64,000 bases of DNA from Antennarius striatus. Taxonomy: Eukaryota; Chordata; Actinopteri; Lophiiformes; Antennariidae. The stretch lies in contig NC_090785.1 of assembly GCF_040054535.1 (NCBI RefSeq), positions 13,677,501-13,741,500 of the forward strand, written 5' to 3'. The notes under the pieces are model-generated. The model did no database searches. It was not told the DNA's origin and saw only the letters and a list, made by a program, of their open reading frames with translations. Below are positions 14,301 to 25,640 of the stretch, piece after piece (position 1 is the first letter of the stretch; each line of letters begins with the position of its first letter). The translations under genes were made by a program, and so were the position numbers.

Positions 14301-17300
14301 CCCAAAATTGACAGTGCTAATACTTTTTATTAAATCCAATATCAAAACTAAATTATTATTAATATTTAAGGCTGACATCACAAAATTACATTTTGAGCTT
14401 TGTGTGGTTAATTGACACTAATTGCATTTCATCTGCACAGAATGGATGTCAGTATTACTGCAGAGGAAAAACAATGTGATTCAACTCTAGACTTAGAGTC
14501 AGAAAGAGCTGAAATCTTTTCCCTGTTTTTCCTTGCAGGGGTATGTGAGCAGAGTGGGGATCTGAGTCTGTGTGGGCTCGCTGCTCTCCCTCCATCCACA
14601 CCTCCTCCTACTTCAGAGACTTCACGGCGGGCCTGCCCAACACAGAAGAAGACCACGCCTACGTCACCAAACCTCCCCCTGCCCCTCAGCTCTCAGTCGT
14701 CTCTGGGCCTGACAGCAGCCCCCTGCCCTCCCCCCAGTGATGCTTCAATTGTAGTCCCTCACCTTCACCCCACTCCCACGTCACTCCCCAACCCACCTGC
14801 AAGCTCCTGGGGCCCAACAGGAGACACCCAGAAGACTTCCCTTCTGCAGCCTGTCATCCTCCCTCCATCAGCGACAATGATGGAAGCTGGCACAGTGTCG
14901 GACTTGACGGGGGAGTGTCTTCTTCAACCTACTCGTACCTGCCTTGGCTGCTTCATTGAGACTCGTGATGCGACTCACCCTAATTCCAACCAGAACCCAC
15001 CCCACAACACTGACACCAGCCCTGACACAGAAACCGGACTAAGTGTAAGGATAGGGGATGTGAGCCGAGAAGACTTTGACTCTGACATTAACAACATCAG
15101 CATCCAGTGCCTGAGCCATGCAGGGGAGGCAGTGAGTCACTACGGAGAGCAGCTACTCTCTGACCAGCTACTTAGCTTTCCTTTGCCAAAAGCCCAAGGT
15201 GAGGGCAAGAGAGTGGACGGAAACAAAACAACAGAGGACTGTGATGATGCAGAGGATGATGTAACAGCTAAGAACTTGTATGAGGGACTATTACTGGACA
15301 AAGTGAGTGGAGAGGAGGTTTTGCTGGCTAATGCCAGCCAGGACTGGGGTTATTTTGAATCCTTCATCAGTGAGAGTAAGATGGAACTGCTGGATCTTTG
15401 TTCTAAGAATGAACTGTCAGTTAACCTCTTCTCTGAGGAAGATGTTGACAATCTATTTGACGATGAAGATGACGATTCAACTTTAAGCAGTGATGTCTGT
15501 TCACTGAAGATTCGTTATGAGTCTTTCCAAGACAACATGAGGGAAAAAACAAATGTTCTTCAAGAGGAGACACAGTTCAACTTTTTTCCCAGTGTACTGG
15601 CCAACTGTGTGAAGAAAGAGGAAGGAGCAGGAGTCTTAAAGAGGAGTCCTGAAGAGCTTCAACTCAAAACAGATGAGCTCATCCTGGAGACAGGACAGGA
15701 TTTAAAAAGTGGGGATTGCAGTGGCAGAAGCCCCCTTGATGGTTCCCAAGGCTCACCCATGTCCACTCCCAAAGTCAGCTACTTAATGGACTTTAATTCC
15801 ACAGAAGAGTCAGGTGAATTTAGTGATGACAGCTCCTGCACCGGCTCCTCCTCAGACACACTGCATGAGGGCAAATATAAGAAGGGCCACTTAAAGAGAC
15901 TGCTTAGCCCCTCAAATCCTCTCAACTATGGTTTGCGATCCAAGAGAAAGGTTCGATACAGTGATGATTACTTATACGATGTTGACTCGCTTGAAAGTGA
16001 AAAGAATGCAGAGAAAAAAGAGAAACCTCCCACTGGTCAAAAAGAGGAGGAGGATGTTGACTGGTGTCCCAAAAAACGTCGGAAATCATATCGTAAAGAG
16101 CCACCAGTTGTCATCAAGTACATCATCATCAATAGATTTAAGGGAGAGAGACTCATGTCAGTGAAACTAGGCAAGTTGGACCCTGTGAATGCTACTGTGA
16201 GCTTAAACACAGACACAGTGAGCAAATATGAGACACTGGCTCCTCTGAAGCAGTTCTGGCAGGAGAAGCAAAGACAGAGACAGGAACAGCTTAAGTTGGC
16301 TGCCAGAGATAAACAACAGCGTGGTTTTCACCTAAATGGACGGCATCATCGTCCTTTTAATTCCAGTCATCCCAAAAGAAAATACAAGATTGCAAACAGG
16401 CTTAAGGTTCAGAGATTTCACACTGTGGAGCAGTCAGTAACTGCACAGGGCTCTCCTCTCTCTGATCGGAATCACGGAAGTGTCACTAAAGAGGAGGCCA
16501 CCCCCACAGTAGGGGCAATAACAACAGCCACAGGTCTCCCAGAGACATTAGACACAGACTCCATCACATACCCAGTCACAGCCAAGAGCCGCTCCCAGGA
16601 GAGGGAGGAGAGGGAAGGGAGGAGATTGGGAGGAAATAAAACAGTCAGGATAAGGAAATTCAAAAGTGAAGCCAGACTGAGGAGCAAGAAAATGAAAGAA
16701 GCAGGAGAGGAGGGAAGGAGCACGACAAATGAAACAGTCGCCTGTGTCACCGCGGTACAGATTGAGGATGCTACTGCTGGGTTAGAGGAGGCAGTTAGCT
16801 CAACTACAGTCAAACCTCATTTCTCTGATAGTACAACCACCGTTCAGATATCCAAGGAGAAATTGTCCACTGACTCATCCACCTGCTCTTCTGACAAAGC
16901 TCCTCCCTCAGCGGAAGTGGAGGCTGATGTCCCAGTCATCCCAGGGGGATACTTGCAGACCCTGTTGGATGCTACAGAGTCCTCCGGTGCAACAGCGATT
17001 CCTTATTTCCCCCAGCAGCCCTCTAGGCAGCAGTATCCTCTAGGGCTATCCCTAGAGGAGAAACAGTTTTCTTCTCTGCAGCTTGCTCAGAGCTGCGTCC
17101 TCTCCCCTCCGTCTGAGTCAGAGCTCCAGCAGTCTCCCCAAAACTGCCCCAACTTCCCACAGATGTGGCATCCACAGCTTTGTGCATCTCACAGCCAGAG
17201 CTTTGGGCCTGATACCCCGGAGACGCCCATCCTACCCAACAACTTCCCAGCTGCTGTGCCCCTGAATGACAGTTTGCCAGTGTCTAACTACAGCCAGCTA

Positions 17301-18746
17301 AGCCCTGAGGGCGATAGGCTGCTTTATGAGAAGAACTACCTGACTGAGACTGGGCTGCAGCCTGGGGCAGATTTGCAAGTGTGTCAGTCTGCCTGTGTGG
17401 AGGGCCAGGTGCAATACCAGAGAGGGTCCCTTTGCACAGACAATGGTAGACTCATCAGCTATGACTCAGTGGGCTCTCTGTCAGCCACCTCCAGCAATTA
17501 CAGCTCCCTCAGTCTCAAGTCTTGTGAACGAGAGGGTGAGGAAGAGGGCCGAGACAGCTTCTTAGCTCATTGCAGTCCTAAAGTGGTGATTCAGCAGAGT
17601 GTGGATGCCCTTACCCCACTCAGGGAGTCCTCAGACCTGCTGGACATCTCCAACTTCACCCCAGACAAGTTTAGACACTCATCACTGTCAGAACTATCCC
17701 CTCCCGAGACTCCTAACCTGTCCCCACAAGTGGTGGGCCGTGATATGAAGATGGCAGGAAATGTTGGCGAATACCAGGAAGTAAATGATATGACTTTGGA
17801 TTGCAATAGGGAGGTAAAGTGGAACTGTGACATTATGCAGCAACAAGAGCACACAGCAAATACATACACAGTGGAAGAAAGCCAGTTTCCATTGCACAAC
17901 TTTAACAGTCAGGATATTTTATCAATAGATAAAAAGGAAATGGGAGCTACAGAATTTGATGATCAGACTGGTGAGGTTTTGGCTGGTGAGAAAAACATTA
18001 AGTCAAAGAGGAAAGGTAATTGCAAACAGGCAGCTGCCGGACAGAGTCCAAAGAAGATACGGGCTCCCAGAACTCCAAAGTCAGAAAAGGTCAAGACACC
18101 CAAACAGAACTCTCGTTCCACCAAAAAAATAAAGGCCATGTTAGAGGGTAAGGCGGCAAAGAACCAGGCTGGTGGTTGTGGTACAGGCATGACTGACAGT
18201 AGTAGCACTGGGGACTGGTCTGTTGCGGGCTGGTCAGAGAGAAACAGCCTGGTTGGGGATGACCAGAGAGAATTCGAGGAGCCCTCCAATATTCTTTCCA
18301 ACATTGTATCTGGCATGGCTGAGGTCCAAAGGTTCATGATGGCTTCCATTGAGCCCCTATGGAATCCTATGTCTGAGGCATGCATGCCCTCTGAGGCCAA
18401 TAGCCTCAACCTAAAGACTCTCAAAATCTTGGCAGGTACAGAAGCTGACCTGAAGAAAAAGGGAGCTGTGCTCACCGGGACTGGGAAGGGCAGGAAGACA
18501 GGGGGCAAGGGAGGAAAAAATCAGGCCAAATTCAACCCCTCTCATCCTTTATTCCCCCAACTAGCTCTGGGTTGTAACATGTTTGATAAACCCAACTTTA
18601 TTAACCCTGGGCCTGCACACAAAAAGCTGTACCGTCACAAGACCAGTGCAAAGTTTCCTCGGATTGAGACACTGAAGGGGAAGCGAGCTGAGAGAGACCC
18701 AAATAAGGATATAGCACTGATGAGCTCTTTTGAGAAACTGAGGTAA
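7598..18746 (+). CDS. nexmif: NEXMIF/KIAA2022 orthologue, neurite extension and migration factor
   Basis: This is a large nuclear protein of neurons; in humans its loss causes X-linked intellectual disability and epilepsy. Proposed coding exons are 7598-7679 (27 codons plus one base) and 14539-18746, giving 1429 residues against about 1516 in human. Recognition rests on conserved blocks: TCLGCFIETRDA, YGEQLLSDQLLSFPL, WGYFESFISESKMELLDL, DDYLYDVDSLE, VIPGGYLQTLLDA, DISNFTPDKFRHSSLSE and MASIEPLW. The protein is acidic and serine-rich with several lysine/arginine clusters (KKRRK, KKIRAPR) that suit nuclear entry; I see no enzymatic domain. The first exon begins MDVFTDTS, as the human protein begins with MD, and joins in phase 1 to GVCEQSGD. 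The last codons read SFEKLR then TAA, but a GT donor at 18743 could splice on to an exon at 21193. rlim follows on the same strand, as in human. Confidence 0.9.
7839..8160 (+). repeat. tRNA-derived SINE-like repeat, degenerate
   Basis: The head 'gtggcacagtgggtagcgct' followed by 'gttgcctcactgcaagaagg' resembles the A/B-box tRNA-like head of a common teleost repeat. The body then follows the usual consensus with many substitutions. It lies in nexmif intron 1. Confidence 0.65.
11055..11122. repeat. (GT)n microsatellite
   Basis: A GT run with one TA interruption, ending in CGCGCG. It lies in nexmif intron 1. Confidence 0.95.
11344..11395. repeat. (CA)n microsatellite
   Basis: A CA run about 220 bases from the GT run at 11055. 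The two are complementary and could pair in a single strand. No other feature is seen. Confidence 0.95.
12388..12920. mobile_element. hAT-like MITE
   Basis: The segment begins CAGTGGTTCCCAACCCC and ends GGTTCGGGACCACTG, the typical inverted termini of hAT (Charlie-like) elements. It is 533 bases long with no transposase. The flanking eight bases (CATTACAG and TTATACAG) share only the last five, so the target-site duplication is decayed or uncertain. It lies in nexmif intron 1. Confidence 0.6.
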
Positions 18747-21700
18747 TATTTTGTTATCAGCTGCTGTTGCACCCCCTTCTCACTTTTCCCAACCACCTAT
18801 TCATTCCTCCCTCCCAAGCATACCTACACTGACGCTATGCCAGAGCTGCATGAGTACTGTGCCCCTTGACTACTCTCACTTCCTTTTAATCCCCCCTCCC
18901 ACAAGAGGAAATTAATATCTGCATGAAAAACTTCTTGTACTTTGCAAACTACCTATTGAGTGATTGTGTCAAGCTTGATTGAGATTTGAAATGACCATGG
19001 CTGCATTTTTCTTGCTTTTGTTGTTTCTGCTTTGTTTGTTCTTATAGTTGTTTTTGTTTTACTTTTGTCTGAAAAAAAGGAATAAGCCTTGAAAACAGTT
19101 CTGTCGCCTTTATGAAGAACTTTGTTTTTGTATTTTTCAACAGAACTAGCTCCCCTGAAGTATGTATTTATTCCACTTTTCCCTAAAGATGTAGCTATAT
19201 ACAAAAAATGCATTGAGTGACATCTACGCATCCCTCCTCCTCATCTGTTTTTGTATGCAGAATATGGATGTCCTGTTGTTGCTGTCTTCATACACTGCCT
19301 GGCTCATTTCAAGAGGGAAACCTACGATTAATGAGCCCTATATAAACCCAAGACATCTTGAAAACACAAGATGGGACCATTTTGTATTGATGACATATCA
19401 GACATTGTCTTTTTTCCCCTCAAAGTTGGAATGACTCCCCATTTCCTTTTCTTTTTCTCTGGTATTTAGAAGAACTGGTTATCTAAATTTTTACGCCTTT
19501 CAAATTCATAAAAGCTCCACCCTCAGAGTATTTTTGTCAATGTTGTTGTACAGGGACATGCAATAATTGCAAAAAAGATGATTATAATCTTAAAATCAAT
19601 GTGCCAAAAGTAACAATGCTGTGTAAATGACCTCTAATATATGTGTGAATATTGGCTGTTCCTTTTTTCTATCCAATGGAGTATTGGCTGCTCGGAGATT
19701 CCTTACAGAGACTTGCCACTACAAGACTTCTTTATTTGGGACTTTTCTCTCTTATCTGATGAAAGGCACCAACAGCTGGCAGTGGTACACCGCCACTCAC
19801 TAAACCAAATCAGTAAGACTGAATTCTCCTTGTTTCCCCCCACTTTGTTTGCCAAATTCAATTTACCTCAACATTGCCTGGCACTGAGAAGCAACAAAAG
19901 AGAGGCAAAGGGGGATCTGCACTGAAGGCTACTGTAGAGGAACCAGATGAAAACAGAGATGTTCAAACAAGCTTTGTCTGGACCAAGGAGAGTGTAGTGC
20001 AGATGCTTGAGGGTAAGAAAGGAAATTATTTGTGAGATGGGGCTGTGCCTCTATGAATAGCTCTTTTGTACTGAAAATTCAAGGCAGTTTGTTACTCATA
20101 GAGATTTTGATGCACGCATCAGTAGTGAATGGACATTACATTTTTACAATTAGATTTAATGTGAATGTGAAAACAGTTTTCAGTAGCGATGGAATCAGTA
20201 ATCTTGTAAATGAAGGAAAGCATGTCTTTGCATTAGCTCCATATGGGAATCTTACCTTTACCTTACCAGAAATGGTAAGTTAAACAGTAATTTTTCTTGA
20301 AATTCTATTGTAATTTATTTCTTAACACTGCCGTATTGCACCACTGATGTATTCAGTCTATTTTATTTAGTTTTTCACATGATGTCCATGTTGAACTTAA
20401 AAAAGACATTTTTTTACATGTCATTATTTGTAATGTCAGTTTTGGTGAGTCAATATTTTGGCAGAAAATATCGTCGCCATAAAATAAAAGCTAAATATTT
20501 TTTTTGGCATTTTCCGATCAAGTGTATTTTCTGGCTATTTGTCAATTTTGTTGGGCTCATTCACTGCCTCACTACCTTGGGATTAAAAGACTTTAACCCA
20601 TGCAATCATTTTTCACAGATTATTAAATATTATGATTTTATAGGGTAATTCAGAGTCCCTTAAACAAGAGTGTCTTTTACAAACATAAACTCAATCAAAA
20701 AGCATATATTTTCTCTTGCTTTCGAATGTTAAATATAATTTTAAACTGTGCAGTAATTACATGAGACTGCATGGAGATGTGCAGACAAATTGAGCCTTGG
20801 TGTAAAAACAGGCCTTGTCACATTGAACATGGTAATTGTGGCACACAGGTGATAGTAATTGATGTCTTGCAAAAAACAAGAATCATAATCAATCTTTCTC
20901 TGTCTCTTTTTTTTTCTTCCTCTCTGCCATGATCCTTTGTTTCTTTTCTCCAGTGTATCAGGGTTAGGACCAAGACAAGCTGCTGATGGGAAGCTCCTCA
21001 TGGGCTGCAAGCCCATTTAGTCTGCCTTCTCTCATTTCTGCCTATTGTCAGATTGAATGTATTTCTCTGAGTTCATAGTATTTTTTTCTGTTTTTCTCTT
21101 TAGTTTTAAAATGTGCCACTGTTGAGCTGCCTCATGTCAATGGTGCTAAGAAAGCTGACAAATATTTCTTTTTGTTTCTTTTTTCCCCCCAGAGTTAACA
21201 AAAAAGAAGAAATGCAAAGTAGATTAGGTACCTAACCCTCTTTATGAATGTATATTATAATGTTATGTTTGATGTATTCACTTCATGATTCTTTGACATT
21301 GATTGGAATTACTTTTGCTCTTTTCATTAAAAGATTACCGAGCTTTATATATACTGTCTAGAGTTGTTACCAGAAGGAATCTTAATGAACTCTTGACACT
21401 ACAAAATCTTGTATATTTTTTGTGTGCCAATTTGTAACATATTTTGTAAGTGTATATTTTTCTTAGAAAGTGCTGTGAAGTATTTGTGTGTGTGAGTAAC
21501 CTTTTATGCGCCTCTATGGGCAGTCGAAAGGACATACAATGACAAGTTTCTGGTTTTAAAAACCAAAATATGAAAGTATCAACAGAAAACTAGAAATATT
21601 TACATTTTGTTGGGAGTTTTGTAATAAGACCATGATCTTGTTGTGAGAGTGTTGTGTTACTGTGCAAAACACAAATAAGCAAAGAAAAAAAAAAGAAAAC

Positions 21701-22015
21701 TTGGAAAAAATATAATTTGTGAACAATTTGCTGTTTTATAGATTTTCATGTAAATTATTTGAGTATTATTTTGGGTTTTTTTTTTTGTTTTGTTTTGTTG
21801 TAACTGTTGCAAAGGTTTTAAATATTTGTGATCAAGCCTGTATGGTGATAATGTAATATTGGTAACTTGCTGAGTTTTGTAATAATGTTTATGGAGTAAA
21901 TATACAAATTAAAATAAGATTTTGAATGCTGCTTTCTGAAGAGAGTTGGCTTGTGTTTTTTACCGCCCATCTGTAGCTACATTGTAAAAAGTGAAAATAA
22001 AGTGTTCACACTATC
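18747..22015 (+). other. nexmif: nexmif 3' region: UTR or last intron plus terminal exon
   Basis: If translation stops at 18744-18746, this is a long AT-rich 3' UTR. Alternatively the donor at 18743 joins the strong acceptor ending at 21192 (ttcccccccag type). That would add 14 codons ending at TAA 21233-21235 (VNKKEEMQSRLGT after the shared arginine). The AATAAA at 21996-22001 is the best polyadenylation signal for either form. No other gene is visible in this stretch. Confidence 0.5.
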
Positions 22016-24300
22016 AACATCCCTGTAATCAACTTCACTCTATTCAAATAATTTCCAAAGGAGATGGCATGCAGATTTTTTAAAACACTAACATAACAAT
22101 TTATTGAGATGTCAGGAATTAAGTGTATTTAACATGTTTGTTGAGCAAATGCCTCCACCCCCATCTCTTAGGTAATATAATAATACAGTAGTAGCAAAGA
22201 AGATAATGAATATAATCTGTTGTAGTCAGTCTGTTCTTATTTGTTATGGTGGAAGGCTCTTGGAAGCATTTTAATTTCTCCACAAGCCCGTCTCTAGCTC
22301 ATGTTATTTTAATGTCATATCTAATTAGCACACAAGGTCAGGCATCTCTAGAGTGACTGTTCATCCATAACTCTGAGCTGGGCTGCTGTGGTCAACACTG
22401 CAACTCATTCTGCCATCCTTAATTGGAGCTAGAGATACTGTCTCTGACCATAAACAAATCCTGTGATGTATGTCTCCAAAATTGTCAGGTGGTTTGAGCA
22501 TTGTTTTTGTTATTTAGTCACCCTTAGCAGATAAAGGAACAGGCAAATTACATGGAACGTCTAAAGCAATGGATCAGGCCACCTGTGGTTATTAAATGAG
22601 ATGCAATTTGTTTAGTCAGATCAAGTTAGTCTGTATGGATGGCACTGCACTTGGAGGATTTCTTTGTCATCATTTTTATCATGACTATTGAGATTATAAA
22701 GTTATTTTTAAAACTAACTGGTTTCCCTACTTTCACATTATTTTGGAAATTTAAACAGAACTAATAAAGTTATACAAATATTTAGCTTGTAGATTATTTG
22801 TAAAATAAACCATTTCATAGAATTTTGAATCTAATTGTTGAACACCAATCTGCAGTGTTCAAGTTTGTAATCTGGCTGACGTTCCTGCTAGGCAAGTCCT
22901 TTGATTGTCAAACCAATAGGTCTCAGGCACTGCAGTAGCTCTAACCTTAAGCCTAATAGTCGCTGTATGGTAGCTTTTCATCACGGTAGTTTACAATTAT
23001 CTCCGTGCCACCTGCTGCCAGAGGGTCACCACTCAGCCTCTGCTGACATGCTGCTTTATCCTGTCCTGATTCAATGCCACCAAGTTGCTCATGGTTGATC
23101 ATCCTCGAAAATTTCACAAATTTGAGATTTTTTTCCCCGTTTCTAAGTGGTAGATTGAATAATAAATAGGGATTTTCACAGACAACCCTGACAATTTTCA
23201 TATTTTCCCTTATTCATTGATATTCATATGTATGTACAACTGATTAATATAAAAAGGCACAACTGGAAATATGTTTATGGATTAATGTGAATATATACAA
23301 ATTCCATTTTTCGTATATATATATATATATATACACATATATACAGTATTTCTATATATGTATCATGTGATTGTCACACATAGCAGCCTGTCAAATGTAA
23401 CAAGTTTCTTTTCACAAAATTTTCTTGACTAGCAATTCCTTGATAGAATAGCTGGTGTAAAGTATGATTTTTACTTAGTAACATTAGCAAGTGATTTAGC
23501 CAGGGTGTTGAATCAGTTACACAAACATATATAATATGTATATATACTGTATAATTTTATATATCCATTTTTTGGAATTTTTTTTAGCATTAAAACAAAT
23601 TTTTGAAAAGCATTTCACACTTAATATATTACATATTTTCCATTTCATCTTTACTTGCTCATCATCTGACACTGTGTACAGATTGTCAAATATCAGTAGA
23701 CTGTCCGAAAGAACTTGACAATGTCAGTTCTCACTGCCAACTGAAGATGAGGTGTAGGGAAGGTAATATGACTTAAAAATATATGAGCACTTCCTTAGGC
23801 AATACATTCTGTACAATATCCAGTTTGCTGGTACTTCTGTTTAATGTGAACAGCACTGCAGGACTGGAGACTACGTGCTGAAATTACATGTCAAAAACTG
23901 ATTCTCGCATTTCCAATCAGGCATTAGACAACAATAACCAGCCACTAGATTTTGCCTTATATGTGTGAAATTAAATATTTTTTTACGAACTGGACCTCCA
24001 GATCTATGGTACTTTTTTTTTGGTAAGCTATAAAAATTTTTTTATAAAAACATTTTAAAAATATTTTTTTAAAATAGAATTTTTAAATTTTTTTTTTAAA
24101 TAAAAGAAAATTTTATAGCTTACTCTAGCAAGTTATAAAATGCTTCAGTAACTGTATAATCGATGTTACTGATTAAATGCCTGGGAAGTTTACAAACATA
24201 CAGATGTGAAGATTAAGGACCATAAATAATAACGCAACGGCCATCTTGGCACTCTCCTGTCCCTGCAGAGCTTTGTTTTACCACCGAAATTCTGCAGAGT
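22016..24300. other. Intergenic region between nexmif and rlim
   Basis: AT-rich DNA with a short TA dinucleotide run near 23313-23345. I see no coding exon. Any conserved non-coding elements could not be recognised without comparison to other fish. Confidence 0.6.
24023..24123. repeat. AT-rich inverted repeat (hairpin)
   Basis: GTAAGCTATAAAAATTTT on the left is matched by AAAATTTTATAGCTTAC on the right, around an almost pure A/T core of about 65 bases. It could extrude as a cruciform or be a tiny MITE. It lies about 450 bases upstream of the rlim first exon. Confidence 0.7.
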
Positions 24301-24719
24301 ATTTGCATCTTTCTCCGCGTAGTGCCGCTACAGATGCCCAGCGCCCTGGCGCACAAATAAACAATATTTTCCTAGTTCCCTTCTTAGGTGGGGGATTTTT
24401 TCCCTGAGTATTGACTGTCAGGCTCCTGACCTATCGCGCTGCGTTCGTCTACTCCGCCTCAGTCGCTGTGATTGGTAGAGATATACTCCCTTGTTTGTCT
24501 TTTGGTTTCAGAGCGAGGTTGCGGTTCTAGTTTCTACCTGGAAGGCTTTGTTGGGGGAATAGCGATATTACTCAGTTTCCGGAAGATCATTGTAGCCTTC
24601 TTAAAAGAAAGAAAATGGAACCCTGAAGTCGCACTTCGCTCAATCGTCAGGCGCTTTTCAGAGAATATTAGAAGGACTATTGGTTGTACGATTACATTGC
24701 TACTGACATCATTTAACAG
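24301..24719 (+). promoter_or_regulatory. rlim: rlim promoter and non-coding first exon
   Basis: A perfect octamer ATTTGCAT lies at 24301-24308 and an inverted CCAAT (ATTGGT) near 24471. The region is richer in C+G than its surroundings. The exon ends at 24719 with a good donor (aacag|gtaata). The next exon begins at 25590 after the acceptor tgtgctgcag and carries the start codon. The transcription start itself was not located. Confidence 0.55.
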
Positions 24720-25640
24720 GTAATATAGTTTGTATTTAGCGAAAGAAAGTATTTGGTCTGATAACCTTTATTTTCAATAGGTAAGATTTTGGTTAGGAAC
24801 GTCACTACTTGACGTCGTTAAGGCAGTTAGCTTGTGATGATGCTAACAGTATTAATTTTTACTGTGAAACTGTTTCTTGTAAGACTTTTTGAGAACGATC
24901 ACCAATAATCATATCGAGTACACTTCACGTTTTATAAACGCCACCAATATTTGTATTAAATGTTTTACACCAAGCTGTTATAAGTGAGAACACTCATACC
25001 AAGTTATTGGCTAGGCTAGCGGTAGCTAACGTCAGGGCTCTCATTTGTAAGGGATGTAGCTAGCCATTCGGCTAGATATCTAGCTTGTTTTGATACACTG
25101 ATACAAATTACAAGACATTCATCCCTTAATTAGTTAACAGGATGACTGTTATACATATATGTGTGTTGTTTGAAATCATCGGGGTTAGCGTCCATGTGCA
25201 ATGCTAATAGCTATACAGCTATTGTAAGCCTAGCAATATGCTGTATGTTGGCCATTTTGTTTTTTAGCACTATATTGACCAACATACAGCTTTCCTACAT
25301 AACTCAATGGAATAAGCCTCAAATTGTTCATCTTTGTTTTGGCCGAAAATGGCCACATTCAACCATATGTCCGGGATAAGTCCGCTGTTACAATTACCGC
25401 GTTAGTTCAGTTAGCTGGAGTGGCGTTTATGGAATCTGAAACGTTATTTACGGCGTAATTGGTGGTCATGCTGCTCCTCAGATTCAGTGTGTTGTGTTCT
25501 GACGCTTTACTTCAACAGGGCTTTCACTTTAGTAAAAACTGACCAAATTGATCCTAACTTATTATGTGATCATGTTTTGTGTGCTGCAGCAGCTGGACAT
25601 CGGTGACCATCGGGAGAACATCCTTTCGCCCTCCTGCATC

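Noticed and set aside
14412-14538. N-terminal extension of the nexmif giant frame (MTLIAFHLHRMDVSITA...)
   Set aside because: A good splice acceptor at 14538 and a matching upstream coding exon make this intronic, although an alternative first exon cannot be fully excluded.
16472-18508. Antisense frames of 60 to 181 codons opposite the nexmif giant exon
   Set aside because: Shadows of a long coding exon, with no motif and no promoter or splice support.
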